Shown piece by piece: positions 17,550 to 27,110 of a stretch of DNA of 64,000 nt (position 1 is the first letter of the stretch; every line of letters begins with the position of its first letter). A model generated the notes under the pieces. That model had not been told where the DNA came from and did no database searches. It saw nothing but the letters and a program-made list of their open reading frames with translations. Origin of the DNA: JAJFKX01 sp965230265 (lineage in GTDB: Bacteria > Pseudomonadota > Gammaproteobacteria > Xanthomonadales > Wenzhouxiangellaceae); NCBI GenBank assembly GCA_965230265.1, contig OZ245999.1, positions 1,364,001-1,428,000 of the forward strand. The letters run 5' to 3'. The position numbers and the translations under genes are program-made.

Positions 17550-17975
17550 ATGGCAAAAATGAAAACAGTCCCTACAGATAACAGTGTTACAGCATTTTTG
17601 GATAAAATTGACAATGCCAAGAAGCGCGAAGATGCCGATGCCCTGTTGGCAATGTTCAAACAAATCACAAAAATGGAGCCGGTGATGTGGGGGCCGTCGA
17701 TTATCGGGTTTGGAAGTTATCACTACAAATATGAAAGTGGTCGCGAAGGGGATATGCCGCTGACAGGCTTCTCACCGCGTGCGCAGAATTTTTCTCTCTA
17801 TTGCATGCCGGGTTTTGATCAGGTCCAGGATTTGTTGGATAAGCTGGGCAAGCATAAAACCGGTAAGTCATGTCTGTATATTAAAAAACTGGATGATATT
17901 GATTACAAAGTCCTGAAGCAATTAATCAAACGCGATTTTGATTTAATGGTTAAAAAATATGGGCGTTCTGAATAA
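17550..17975 (+). CDS. DUF1801 domain protein
   Basis: 141 residues matching the YdhG/DUF1801 family: TVTAFLDKIDNAKKREDADALL at the N-terminus (as SVTAFLDKI), the MWGPSIIGFGSYHYKYESGR core, FSLYCMPGF and LGKHKTGKSCLYIKKLDDID. Family members are small cytosolic proteins of unknown function with a SufE/YjbR-like fold. It follows the membrane protein and precedes the alcohol dehydrogenase by 32 bases. Confidence 0.8.
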   Translation: MAKMKTVPTDNSVTAFLDKIDNAKKREDADALLAMFKQITKMEPVMWGPSIIGFGSYHYKYESGREGDMPLTGFSPRAQNFSLYCMPGFDQVQDLLDKLGKHKTGKSCLYIKKLDDIDYKVLKQLIKRDFDLMVKKYGRSE

Positions 17976-18007
17976 GGCTGAGAATCTAGGGAGCGAGAAA
18001 CTAGCCG

Positions 18008-19048
18008 ATGAAAGCGATTGTTTACGATCAATTCCAGCAACCGCCCAGTATTACTAACGTTAAGGATCCAACACCCGCATCAACCGGTGCAGTGATCAAG
18101 GTTAAGGCCACTGGTATTTGCCTTAGTGACTGGCATGGATGGATGGGGCATGACAGTGATATTAAGCTCCCACATGTTCCTGGACATGAATTGGCAGGTG
18201 AGGTGGTTGCGGTAGGTCGTGATGTGCATAACTGGCACGGCGGTGAACGGGTCACTTTGCCTTTTGTCGGTGGCTGTGGGCACTGTCGTGAATGTGAATC
18301 TGGCAATCATCAGGTCTGTGATAATCAGTTTCAACCTGGATTTACCCATTGGGGTTCTTTTGCCGAATATGTCGCCATTGATTATGCGGATATCAATCTG
18401 GTGCGTTTGCCCGATGCTATCGATGAGGTAACAGCAGCCAGCCTGGGTTGCCGTTTCGCTACTTCATACCGGGCGATTGTTGCTCAGGCTGGTGTCACTG
18501 CTGGTCAGTGGGTGGCGGTGTATGGTTGTGGTGGTGTTGGCTTATCAGCGGTAATGATTGCTAATGCGCTGGGTGCTAAAGTGATTGCTGTGGATATCAA
18601 ACCAGCAGCATTACAGCTGGCTCAATCTGTTGGTGCCGTTCATGCTGTCAACGCTGCTACGCACAATGACCCTGCCGCCGTGGTGCGCGATTTGAGCGAT
18701 GGGGGAGTGGATGTTTCAGTTGATGCTCTGGGTAGTTCGGTCACTTGTTCTCAGTCGATAGCGAGTTTGAAAAAACGTGGTAAGCATATCCAAGTGGGTT
18801 TAATGACCGAGGACCAAGGGAATACCAGTATTCCGATGTCTTTACTGATTGCCAATGAATTGGAAATTATTGGCAGCCACGGTATGCAGGCATATGCATA
18901 CAGTGATATGTTGATGATGATTGAACAAGGCCTATTGCAACCACAAAGATTACTTGCCGAGCAAGTGAACCTGGAACAAGCCATACCGATCCTGACCAGT
19001 ATGGATCGTTTTGAGCAAGCAGGTATTCGAGTAATCAGTCAATTTTAA
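18008..19048 (+). CDS. Zinc-dependent alcohol dehydrogenase
   Basis: A 346-residue medium-chain dehydrogenase. The catalytic zinc ligands are in GICLSDWHGW and VPGHELAGEV, the structural zinc cysteines are CGHCRECESGNHQVC, and the NAD-binding loop is YGCGGVGLSAV. These features place it in the MDR superfamily acting on alcohols or aldehydes with NAD(P). The specific substrate cannot be read from sequence. GGGAGCG lies upstream of the ATG. It is followed after 26 bases by a membrane protein. Confidence 0.9.
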   Translation: MKAIVYDQFQQPPSITNVKDPTPASTGAVIKVKATGICLSDWHGWMGHDSDIKLPHVPGHELAGEVVAVGRDVHNWHGGERVTLPFVGGCGHCRECESGNHQVCDNQFQPGFTHWGSFAEYVAIDYADINLVRLPDAIDEVTAASLGCRFATSYRAIVAQAGVTAGQWVAVYGCGGVGLSAVMIANALGAKVIAVDIKPAALQLAQSVGAVHAVNAATHNDPAAVVRDLSDGGVDVSVDALGSSVTCSQSIASLKKRGKHIQVGLMTEDQGNTSIPMSLLIANELEIIGSHGMQAYAYSDMLMMIEQGLLQPQRLLAEQVNLEQAIPILTSMDRFEQAGIRVISQF

Positions 19049-19074
19049 TTTGATGCTGCTGATGAACCACTTTA

Positions 19075-19758
19075 ATGTCCAATCATAACGAGCTGTTTGA
19101 ACACATCAATCGCAGCGTGGTGTGGGTAATGCTTTTGATTATGGCCGTGGAGTTCGTGGGTGCTTTGCTGGTCCAACAATGGCTAACCGCATTTTTGATT
19201 ACCATCATTATGAGCATAATCACTTTACCGTTTTTGTTTCGTAACAAGCTCCCGGTAAAAATCCCGATTGAGTTTCATGTGCTAATCATCTTATTTATTT
19301 TTGCAACTTTATTTTTGGGCGAAATTCAGAGCTTCTATCAAAAATTTTGGTGGTGGGATGCTGCCTTGCATACGATGTCCGGATTATTGCTGGGGGTTAT
19401 TGGGTTACTGTTGGTTTACATATTGAATAGCAGTGATCATATCGATGTTCACTTACGGCCACGTTTTGTTGCTTTGTTCGCGTTTTTGTTTGCTGTGACT
19501 GTTGGTGTGGTATGGGAAATATTTGAATTTGCTATGGATCAATGGTTTGGTACGAATATGCAAAAACCCATGTTTGATGACCCTTCCGGTCTTACTGATA
19601 CGATGTGGGACCTAATCCTTGATGGGCTTGGCGCATTGGTAACAGTGGTGTTTGGTTGGTGGTATTTGCGCCGTGAATACCAATCGTTTATTGAAAGCTG
19701 GATCTCGCAGTTTGTTAGCAAAAACCCAGGTCTATTTCGTCGCAACAATAAAAAATAA
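19075..19758 (+). CDS. DUF2238/YjdF-like integral membrane protein
   Basis: 227 residues with six hydrophobic helices. Conserved intramembrane features are WWWDAALHTMSGLLLG and GVVWEIFEFAMDQ, followed by LTDTMWDLILDGLGALV; these His/Asp/Glu residues in helices are typical of the YjdF/DUF2238 family, whose function is unknown. It starts 26 bases after the dehydrogenase and converges with the aminotransferase gene. Confidence 0.75.
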   Translation: MSNHNELFEHINRSVVWVMLLIMAVEFVGALLVQQWLTAFLITIIMSIITLPFLFRNKLPVKIPIEFHVLIILFIFATLFLGEIQSFYQKFWWWDAALHTMSGLLLGVIGLLLVYILNSSDHIDVHLRPRFVALFAFLFAVTVGVVWEIFEFAMDQWFGTNMQKPMFDDPSGLTDTMWDLILDGLGALVTVVFGWWYLRREYQSFIESWISQFVSKNPGLFRRNNKK

Positions 19759-19769
19759 CGGGTTCTCGA

Positions 19770-21053
19770 TCATTGGCTTAATTTTGCCGCTAACTCGCAA
19801 AACCGGTCAATTTCTTTTTCGGCGGTGTAAACATTTGGTGAAACACGCAAACTGTTCAATTCGGGTGTAGCAAATGGTCTGACCACAATGCCGTGTTTTT
19901 CAAACAGCGTTTTGGCAACCTCGTCCGCATGGCCTTTTTTCAGACCTACAGCGTATAAGGATCCAGAGATATCCCAGTTTTTGGGGGAGCGCCAGATCAA
20001 TCCGTCGGTGGCATCAACACGTTGCATTGCATATTGGCGTAAGGCTTGATAACGCAGTAACTTGCGTTTTGCACCCAGCCCGGACTGGAACTGCATGGCA
20101 TCACTTAGCGCCATTAACTCTGGAAAATTGCGAGTGCCATAATCCTCATAGATTCGTACTGTGCCAGCCCAGCTTTGTTGCCCCCAGGTCACCCACATTG
20201 GTGACAGTTTAGGGAATAAAGCTTTATTGATATAGGCAATGCCCAGCCCTTTGGGGGCTTGCATCCACTTATGAGGGCTGGCGGCATACACATCGACCCC
20301 GCTGGCAGCAACGTCTAATGGCAGCATGCCCAGGGTTTGGGCTGCATCGACCAATACGTATTTAACACCTTTGGCTTTGGCCATTTGGGTTAATGCGGAC
20401 AGGGGGTGGCGCAGGCCGACGGTATTGTCAATGTGTGGAAAAGCCAATGCGCGTGTTTTGTTGGTGATATGGCGCGCATATATCGCCACCACATCATCCG
20501 CGGACAGACCAGAGACATCGGTGACTGGAAACTCAAACCGCTTAACGGTGAACCCGCGTCGTTTGGCTTGATGCTGCCAGCATACGCTGGCACCTGGGTG
20601 ATTCAGGCTGGAGAACAGGACTTCATCACCATCACCCAACGGTAAGCCTTGAGCCAATAAGTTAAAGGTTTCGGTGACATTGTGAGTGAGTGCGACCTGG
20701 TCCGGCTCACAGCTCAGTGCATCGGCCGCCTGTGAGCGGACCGCTTCACGGCCAGCATCCCAGGCACCGCCCCACATGTGTAGCCAGGGGTTGGTTTCAC
20801 AAAGACGTAGATAGTTAATATGAGCCTGATGCACACTGAGTGGAATGGTACCAATAGAGCCGTGGTTAAGGTACGAGACTTCAGGTGATAGTCCGTACTC
20901 AGCGGCAAGTTCACTGAATGGCAATTGCGCAGCATATTCGGCGCGCTTATCCACGTGTGCCCTGATGTCGGAGACTCTACTTAGCAGACTGGCGGCAACT
21001 GCAGAAGTGCCAGCCAAGTGCAAAAAGTGACGACGTGACAGCGAACTGGACAT
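19770..21053 (-). CDS. Class V aminotransferase, Tat-exported
   Basis: The 427-residue protein opens with a twin-arginine signal (LSRRHFLHLAGTSAVAASLL) and then the isopenicillin N epimerase-like fold: SYLNHGSIGT near the start, VALTHNVTETFNLL, LVDAAQTLGMLPLD with the PLP-contacting Asp, and SPHKWM with the Schiff-base Lys. The family includes epimerases, desulfurases and aminotransferases. An exported, PLP-bound enzyme fits the Tat route because cofactor loading happens in the cytosol. It is the last gene of an apparent three-gene operon with the DUF885 peptidase and the DASS transporter. Confidence 0.85.
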   Translation of the reverse strand: MSSSLSRRHFLHLAGTSAVAASLLSRVSDIRAHVDKRAEYAAQLPFSELAAEYGLSPEVSYLNHGSIGTIPLSVHQAHINYLRLCETNPWLHMWGGAWDAGREAVRSQAADALSCEPDQVALTHNVTETFNLLAQGLPLGDGDEVLFSSLNHPGASVCWQHQAKRRGFTVKRFEFPVTDVSGLSADDVVAIYARHITNKTRALAFPHIDNTVGLRHPLSALTQMAKAKGVKYVLVDAAQTLGMLPLDVAASGVDVYAASPHKWMQAPKGLGIAYINKALFPKLSPMWVTWGQQSWAGTVRIYEDYGTRNFPELMALSDAMQFQSGLGAKRKLLRYQALRQYAMQRVDATDGLIWRSPKNWDISGSLYAVGLKKGHADEVAKTLFEKHGIVVRPFATPELNSLRVSPNVYTAEKEIDRFCELAAKLSQ

Positions 21054-21069
21054 ATCAATGGCTCTGCAT

Positions 21070-22932
21070 CTATTGCGCTATATAAGCGTTAACTCGGCGC
21101 TCTAAAATGGGCAGCGGCAATGAGCCCGCACCAATGACAGCATGATGAAAATCACGGATGTCATACTGTTCACCCAATTCAGCCTGTGCCTTAGCACGCA
21201 ACTCAAGAATTTTGATCATGCCCATTTTATAACCCAATGCCTGACCGGGATTGACAAAATAGCGTTCCACTTCGGTAATGATGTCTTGTTCAGAAATCGG
21301 CGTATTTTCCATAAAGTAATCAATGGCCTGTTGACGTGACCAACGCATGGCATGGATACCGGTATCGGTGACCAGGCGCACTGAACGCCAAATCTCATCT
21401 TGCAAACGGCCAAAATTGTGCATGGGGTCCTGATAGAAGCCCATCTCGCGTGCCAGTTTTTCAGCATATAGCGCCCAACCTTCGGCAAACGCGTTATAAC
21501 CAGAAAACTTTCGGAAGGTGGGCAATCCATCCAGTTCTTGTGCCAGAGCAATCTGAAAGTGATGACCTGGTACACCTTCATGGTAAGTAATGGCTTTGAA
21601 CACGTACTTTTGTACGCCTTTCATGTCAGCCAGGTTGGCGTAGTAAATACCTGGGCGCGAACCATCCTGAGAGGGGCGGTTATAAAATGCGATACTGGTT
21701 GAGTTTTCACGCCATGGTTCTACCCGACGCACTTCCAGTTCCGCTTTTGGCAACTGGTGAAAATAATCTCCTGCAACAGCGAATATTTCAGCAGTTTGCT
21801 GTCTTGCATCTTGTAGAAACTGTTCACGTCCAAGGTCGCTGTCAGGGTAGAAGTTATTGGGGTCAGTGCGTACAAAGGCGAAAAAGTCCTGAAGGCTGCC
21901 AGTAAAATTGACCTCTTGCATAATGGCTCGCATCTGTTCATGGATACGGGCCACATCCTGCAAGCCCAATTGGTGGATCTCTGCTGCGCTTAAATTCAGA
22001 GTGGTGTGCGATTGGATGCGGTTTTCATAAAATGCGGCACCATTGGGCAATGCCCATACACCCTGGTTTTTGTCTTGTAACGGTTGTTGGCGTTTAACCT
22101 CGTTGAGTAGCGCTGTATAACCACGCCTGAAAGGGCCTTTGATTGCGTTACTGGCCGCATTAATCAGTTCATTTTTCTGTTCATCGGAAATACCCAGAGC
22201 ATTAACCTTTTGTTCAAAGTCAGCATACAAAGGGTGGGGTGTGCCTGAGTCATCAATGGGTGTGCCGGAAAGAATTTTGCTGATATCAGTGATCATTGCA
22301 GGAAACGAAAACGCAGGTGGTATCACACCCGAGTCAGCACGATCCTGCAGGCGAATAACCATGTCAGTCATCAATCTTTCGATGCCGTTTAATCGGGAAA
22401 TATAGTCTTCAGCATCCTGCACGGTATCAATGCGGTGCGTGTTTTGCAGCAGTGTTAAAGGGCTGGCAAACTGCCCGTTAAACTGATCAACCACATAAAA
22501 GCTGCGACGAAACGCCGCGTCACTAAGGTTGCTTTCAATGCCATATTTGAACAGGTCATAGCTGAGTTTGGCCGCTTCACTCAATTGCTGATAGGGAAAG
22601 TTTTCAGTGAGATAGGCAAGATCAGCTTTACTTTCCCGCAATTCTCTGGCGGCATAAGCATCAGAAGTATCACTCCATTCACCTTGTCGGCTGGTTTTAA
22701 TGCCTAGGCTGGTTTGCAGGTTAGGGCTTTGGGCAAGCTCCCGGTCAAATATGTCCTCGAAAAAAGCATTAATACGGGTATCAAGCCCATCAGGATGATC
22801 AGTAGTGACCGCTGTTTCGGTTTGCTGGGTTTCCGCTTGAGGTGCAGGGCTATCAGTTGAATTGCAGCCAGACAGGCCAACAGTGGTCAGAACGATGCTT
22901 AATAATAAAAACGTATTTTTAGTAAAACGCAT
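21070..22932 (-). CDS. DUF885 family lipoprotein peptidase
   Basis: The mature region is a DUF885 metallopeptidase-like protein: AITYHEGVPGHHFQ carries the HExxxGHH zinc motif and AFAEGWALYAEKLAREM follows, with RVNAYIAQ at the end. The start at 22932 gives a proper lipoprotein signal (LSGC lipobox near residue 22). A longer frame begins at 23046, directly after the upstream stop (TAA ATG ATG), but would place 38 polar residues before the signal. Family members are often annotated as peptidases acting in the periplasm; substrates are not established. 16 bases separate it from the aminotransferase gene. Confidence 0.85.
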   Translation of the reverse strand: MRFTKNTFLLLSIVLTTVGLSGCNSTDSPAPQAETQQTETAVTTDHPDGLDTRINAFFEDIFDRELAQSPNLQTSLGIKTSRQGEWSDTSDAYAARELRESKADLAYLTENFPYQQLSEAAKLSYDLFKYGIESNLSDAAFRRSFYVVDQFNGQFASPLTLLQNTHRIDTVQDAEDYISRLNGIERLMTDMVIRLQDRADSGVIPPAFSFPAMITDISKILSGTPIDDSGTPHPLYADFEQKVNALGISDEQKNELINAASNAIKGPFRRGYTALLNEVKRQQPLQDKNQGVWALPNGAAFYENRIQSHTTLNLSAAEIHQLGLQDVARIHEQMRAIMQEVNFTGSLQDFFAFVRTDPNNFYPDSDLGREQFLQDARQQTAEIFAVAGDYFHQLPKAELEVRRVEPWRENSTSIAFYNRPSQDGSRPGIYYANLADMKGVQKYVFKAITYHEGVPGHHFQIALAQELDGLPTFRKFSGYNAFAEGWALYAEKLAREMGFYQDPMHNFGRLQDEIWRSVRLVTDTGIHAMRWSRQQAIDYFMENTPISEQDIITEVERYFVNPGQALGYKMGMIKILELRAKAQAELGEQYDIRDFHHAVIGAGSLPLPILERRVNAYIAQ

Positions 22933-23046
22933 ACGGGTTTCCCGGGTAAGAGGTGAGATAAAGGCCGTGCAACTAATCGCAGTATTTTGCGTATCAGCGC
23001 AGATGTTCGTGGTGTTGGTCTTCATAAAGCTGAGTTTTGTCATCAT

Positions 23047-24420
23047 TTAAATAATCCAGTACACCAGCGTGCTGATAACGATTGCACCAATAAGGTTTAG
23101 GGCAAAGCCTTCGCGAGCCATCTGGGCAACCCTGATCTTACCACTGCCATACACCACAGCATTGGGGCCAGTGGCAACTGGCAGCATGAATGCACAAGAG
23201 GCGCTTAGTACAGCCGGAATCATTAAGATTTTGGGGTCAAGTCCTGCGGTAACGCCAGCAGCAGCCAGAATAGGCATCAGCAAGGCAGTGGTGGCTGTGT
23301 TGCTGGTTACCTCGGTTAAAAAGGTCACCACCAGGCACAATGCCAAAGCCAGTAACCATGGGTGCCAGCCAATTAGGCCCTGTAATGCATTACCAATAAT
23401 GGTGGTTAACCCACTTTCGGAAAAACCGTTGGCCAGAGCGATACCACCGCCAAATAAAATCAATACCCCCCAGGGGATACGTACAGCCTGATCCCAGGTC
23501 AGCAAGCGTCCATTATCACGGCCATTGGGAATCATAAACAACGCAATAACGGCTAACATCGCAACAGATGCATCATTGGCCTGCGGCAGGTTTAACCATT
23601 CACTCCAGCCGCCAAAAGGTTCCTTGCGGGTCATCCATGCCAGCGCAGTGATGGCAAACACCACAAATACCCGTTTTTCCTCGACCCGCCATTGCCCAAC
23701 TTTGGGCAAATTAACCTCTATATGCGAGCCCAGGTTACGTGCCAACCACAGCATCATAACGGGTACCATCACCAGTACCACCGGCAAACCCCAACTCATC
23801 CATTCGAAAAAGCTCGGTTCGGTGCCTGTTGTTTCAGCGTATACGCTCATGAACAAAAGATTTGGCGGTGTGCCTATGGGGGTGCCCAGGCCGCCAACAC
23901 TGGCGGCAAAAGCCGTGCCCAATAGCAGTGGTACTCCAATACGTTTGTCAGAACAGCTATCCAGTACGGCCAGAATGACTGGCAGCAGCATTAAGGTAGT
24001 GGCCGTATTGGATATCCACATAGATAATAGAGCAGCAGCGGCCATAAACCCCATTAACAAGCGCCGCGGACTATGTCCACCAAACAAATTGACCATTCCA
24101 AGTGCAATCCGCTTGTGGGCACCGCTGGCTTCCAAAGCCTGAGCCAGAATGAATGCAGCCATCAATAAAAGAATGAGAGAGTGCCCATAGGCTTGTGCAA
24201 CCTGTTGCGGGGTCAGTATTCCTACCAGAGGGAATATCGCCAAGGGCAGCATCGAGGTTATGGCGATAGGTACCGCCTCTAAAATCCACCATACAGCGCA
24301 CCAGGCAGCGATTGCCAATGACCAGGAAATAGCAGTATCAAAGCCATACAACCAGGACAGCGCCCATACAATAGTAGCCAGTAATGGTCCGGTGATGATT
24401 TTAATGCTGTCTGTTCGCAT
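23047..24420 (-). CDS. DASS/SLC13 family sodium-coupled transporter
   Basis: A 457-residue polytopic inner-membrane protein with the two characteristic SNT motifs of divalent anion:sodium symporters, ISNTATTLMLLP in the first half and TSNTATTALLMP in the second, plus GLGTPIGTPPNL. SLC13 proteins import dicarboxylates, sulfate or similar anions. It is the first gene of the minus-strand operon with the DUF885 peptidase and class V aminotransferase, pointing to a shared substrate, perhaps peptide or amino acid derivatives; this is inference. Confidence 0.9.
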   Translation of the reverse strand: MRTDSIKIITGPLLATIVWALSWLYGFDTAISWSLAIAAWCAVWWILEAVPIAITSMLPLAIFPLVGILTPQQVAQAYGHSLILLLMAAFILAQALEASGAHKRIALGMVNLFGGHSPRRLLMGFMAAAALLSMWISNTATTLMLLPVILAVLDSCSDKRIGVPLLLGTAFAASVGGLGTPIGTPPNLLFMSVYAETTGTEPSFFEWMSWGLPVVLVMVPVMMLWLARNLGSHIEVNLPKVGQWRVEEKRVFVVFAITALAWMTRKEPFGGWSEWLNLPQANDASVAMLAVIALFMIPNGRDNGRLLTWDQAVRIPWGVLILFGGGIALANGFSESGLTTIIGNALQGLIGWHPWLLALALCLVVTFLTEVTSNTATTALLMPILAAAGVTAGLDPKILMIPAVLSASCAFMLPVATGPNAVVYGSGKIRVAQMAREGFALNLIGAIVISTLVYWII

Positions 24421-24575
24421 GTGTGCTGGAGTTAATCATTAAAGCCGCAGCTATCATACACTTAACCACACGCTCAAAAGCTTGATGGGTGCAGTCAGTT
24501 ATAAAAGTATGGGTGATTTACCTGAGCCGGATGGCAAGTTTGATAGCCCAGTGAACAAGTGTTCTCGGTTACACT

Positions 24576-24908
24576 GTGGCTGAAATGAAAGCCAAACTTC
24601 AAGCAATGTTACAAGAACTGCTTAGCCTGGAAGAAGTGGCCAGGGAGTCAGCCAAAGTTGTAGAACTGGATCAAACCCGCGTGGGCCGTTTATCACGGAT
24701 GGATGCCTTGCAGGCTCAGGCGATGTCAATTGAATCCAATCGTCGCCGCGCGTTGAGCATACGACGGATTCAGTCAGCCTTGCAGCGTATTGATGATGGA
24801 GAGTATGGCGAGTGTCTTGAATGTGGCGATGATATTGATCCCAGACGTCTTGATATTGATCCGGCTGCCAGTCTTTGCATTGATTGCGCCAATCAGATGG
24901 GAGAGTGA
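24576..24908 (+). CDS. DksA/TraR family zinc finger protein
   Basis: This 110-residue protein has an N-terminal coiled-coil region and a C-terminal four-cysteine zinc finger (C80, C83, C101, C104 in CLECG and CIDC) typical of DksA/TraR proteins, which bind RNA polymerase through its secondary channel. It lacks the length of true DksA (about 150 residues) and belongs with the shorter paralogues. The start is either GTG 24576 or ATG 24585; neither has a Shine-Dalgarno sequence. Five bases separate it from a GNAT gene. Confidence 0.85.
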   Translation: MAEMKAKLQAMLQELLSLEEVARESAKVVELDQTRVGRLSRMDALQAQAMSIESNRRRALSIRRIQSALQRIDDGEYGECLECGDDIDPRRLDIDPAASLCIDCANQMGE

Positions 24909-24913
24909 CAAGC

Positions 24914-25384
24914 ATGTCAACAGTTCATCAAGTCCTATTCCGTGATGCCAATAGCACAGATTTACCCAGCATTGTTCGCATGCTGGCAGATGACCGGCTA
25001 GGGCAGCAACGGGAAAACCCCGAGCAACCATTACAAGACAGTTATTATGCTGCGTATCAAAATATCCAGAATGATTCGAATAATGCATTGATTGTTGCTG
25101 TTGAAGAACAGCAGATCATCGCTGTGATGCAGATTACATTTATTCCGAATTTGACCTATCAGGGCAGCTGGCGGGCTATGATTGAAGGGGTTCGTGTGGC
25201 GGCTAATCAACGCTCCGAAGGTGTTGGGCGGCGACTGGTTGAGTATGCTATTGAACGTGCCCGTCAGCATGGTTGCCGGCTGGTGCAATTGACCACTGAT
25301 CGACAGCGCCCGCAGGCGTTGGCTTTTTATCAGCGGCTGGGTTTTCAGGACAGCCATCATGGGATGAAATTGCATTTACACTAA
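24914..25384 (+). CDS. GNAT family N-acetyltransferase
   Basis: 156 residues of GNAT fold: FRDANSTDLPSIVRML at the N-terminus, the core strand IAVMQITFIP, the acetyl-CoA loop RSEGVGRRLVEYAI and a C-terminal ALAFYQRLGFQDSH. It starts five bases after the DksA-type gene with GAGAG upstream. Substrate unknown. Confidence 0.88.
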   Translation: MSTVHQVLFRDANSTDLPSIVRMLADDRLGQQRENPEQPLQDSYYAAYQNIQNDSNNALIVAVEEQQIIAVMQITFIPNLTYQGSWRAMIEGVRVAANQRSEGVGRRLVEYAIERARQHGCRLVQLTTDRQRPQALAFYQRLGFQDSHHGMKLHLH

Positions 25385-25445
25385 AAACAGGCCACTATTG
25401 ATAGAGAGGCCTGGGTAAGACATTGTTATAGCGGAGGAAAATATA

Positions 25446-25883
25446 ATGACCGATGAATCATCAATAAAAATACCCGTATGGTTTTGGATCGTGGCAGCGC
25501 TGGCTTTGGTTTGGAATCTGATGGGTGTGATGGCCTATATCGGACAGGTCACCATGACACCGGAGGCATTGGCCGAATTACCCGAAGCTGAGCGTGCTTT
25601 GTATGAATCGACACCAGCATGGGTTAATGGTGTATTTGCATTGTCGGTCTTTGGTGGTGCATTGGGCTGTATAGGTTTGCTGTTGCGTAAAAGCTGGGCA
25701 AAGTGGTTGTTCATTATTTCGCTGCTGTCGGTTTTAGCGCAGATGTATTACGCCTTTTTCGTAAGCCGTTCATTTGAGGTATTTGGTCCTGGTGCAGTAA
25801 TTATGCCGGTGATGATCATCGCAGTTGCTGTTTTTTTGGTTTGGCTTTCCCACATGGGCAAAAACAAAGGCTGGTTGCATTAA
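25446..25883 (+). CDS. Small four-helix inner membrane protein
   Basis: 145 residues with four membrane helices (VWFWIVAALALVWNLMG, VFALSVFGGALGCIGLLL, WLFIISLLSVLAQMYYAFF, VMIIAVAVFLVWL). Between helices 1 and 2 is a loop with TPEALAELPEAERALYES. The pattern matches a common family of unknown function that is often mislabelled as a sugar transporter. It has an excellent ribosome binding site (GGAGGA). A single transcription unit is likely. Confidence 0.7.
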   Translation: MTDESSIKIPVWFWIVAALALVWNLMGVMAYIGQVTMTPEALAELPEAERALYESTPAWVNGVFALSVFGGALGCIGLLLRKSWAKWLFIISLLSVLAQMYYAFFVSRSFEVFGPGAVIMPVMIIAVAVFLVWLSHMGKNKGWLH

Positions 25884-26122
25884 ATTTCTGACTGAGACAA
25901 CACCGGTCGGTTTTCTATACGGGCTAGAGCAGGCATTATTGGCTCTTGCCAAAATGGTAAAGCAAGGAGTGACAGGTATAAACTAAGAAACATTAAACCG
26001 TGACGTGGTCAGAGAGTAATTGCCACTGAAGGATTTTCTTGCATTTCTTGTGACAATTCATAACAAGTAATAAATATACTTTATGCTAACCTAAAGTATT
26101 AGATTTGTAAGACTAGATAATA

Positions 26123-26866
26123 ATGAAAATATTAGAGCTGACTCTCATACTGGGGGTCATATTGATCGTCTGTATGGATAGTACTTCCGCACAGGGGCTG
26201 GATAAAATGCCAAGCCCCGGGGAACCGCATTTGCTATCGCGAACCTCAACGACGCTGAGGTTTACCTGGACACCGCCGATAACGGATCATCGTCATCCGA
26301 TTACCGGTTACAGCATACAACGGCGCGAAGATTTGGGTAATTGGCGTGGTGTCTGCCGGGCCATAACGGCCAACGTTTGTGAAGTAACCCACCTGTCACC
26401 TTCCAGCAATCAGACATTTCGCATCCGTGCTAGCAATACCATTGGACGCGGTGAATGGAGCGAAGAAGTCACTTTTAAAACTTTGCCTCGTGCTGATTCA
26501 GCTGAGTTGTGTATCCCGGGTGGTTACAACATTTGCTTGCATCAAAATCGCTTTATGGTTGCTGTTGACTGGAGCACAAATGAAAACAATGGTCGAGGCG
26601 GTGTCAGAATCAGCACCGATACAACCGGTGAGTTTCATCTGGACCCTTTCGAGCAGGCTGAAGTCATGCATGTTGAGCTACATGATAATTGTCAGGCAAC
26701 AGGTTTTTTTGCATTCAGAATTCTAACCATATTAGATAGCAAGGTTGACTGGCGTTTAAAGCTGACGGACGGTCGTACAGGTGAAGCTAAGGAATATTTT
26801 AATCGACCATCCAATATGAATAGCATATTGACGGATCTTGAAGCTTTCGCAAGTTGCGAAGCTTAA
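26123..26866 (+). CDS. Secreted fibronectin type III protein
   Basis: 247 residues: signal peptide (LELTLILGVILIVCMDSTSAQ), one fibronectin type III domain (TTLRFTWTPP, GYSIQRREDL, NQTFRIRASN) and a C-terminal domain beginning CIPGGYNICLHQNRFMVAV, which recurs in secreted proteins of several phyla, ends with ELHDNC and FASC, and is probably disulfide-linked. No enzymatic motif. Likely extracellular binding or adhesion; inference from domain type only. Confidence 0.75.
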   Translation: MKILELTLILGVILIVCMDSTSAQGLDKMPSPGEPHLLSRTSTTLRFTWTPPITDHRHPITGYSIQRREDLGNWRGVCRAITANVCEVTHLSPSSNQTFRIRASNTIGRGEWSEEVTFKTLPRADSAELCIPGGYNICLHQNRFMVAVDWSTNENNGRGGVRISTDTTGEFHLDPFEQAEVMHVELHDNCQATGFFAFRILTILDSKVDWRLKLTDGRTGEAKEYFNRPSNMNSILTDLEAFASCEA

Positions 26867-27110
26867 AATCAGTATAGGGAATAGGAGGCAGGCTTAATTG
26901 CGATCAGTCGCTCACGGTAACCAATCATTCACATAAAACTTTCCTGCCTTGTATCAAGCCTGTATTGTCTGGGCATATTGGGTACTGCTTAAGAGCGTGG
27001 GTATTACCCTGGGAATTCATCATTCGTATTGGAAATCAGTATACTGGCACATCGATTCACGGTACCAGCGCTGTGCTGGTGCTTCAAAACAGTTTAGGCA
27101 GGACGCAGAT

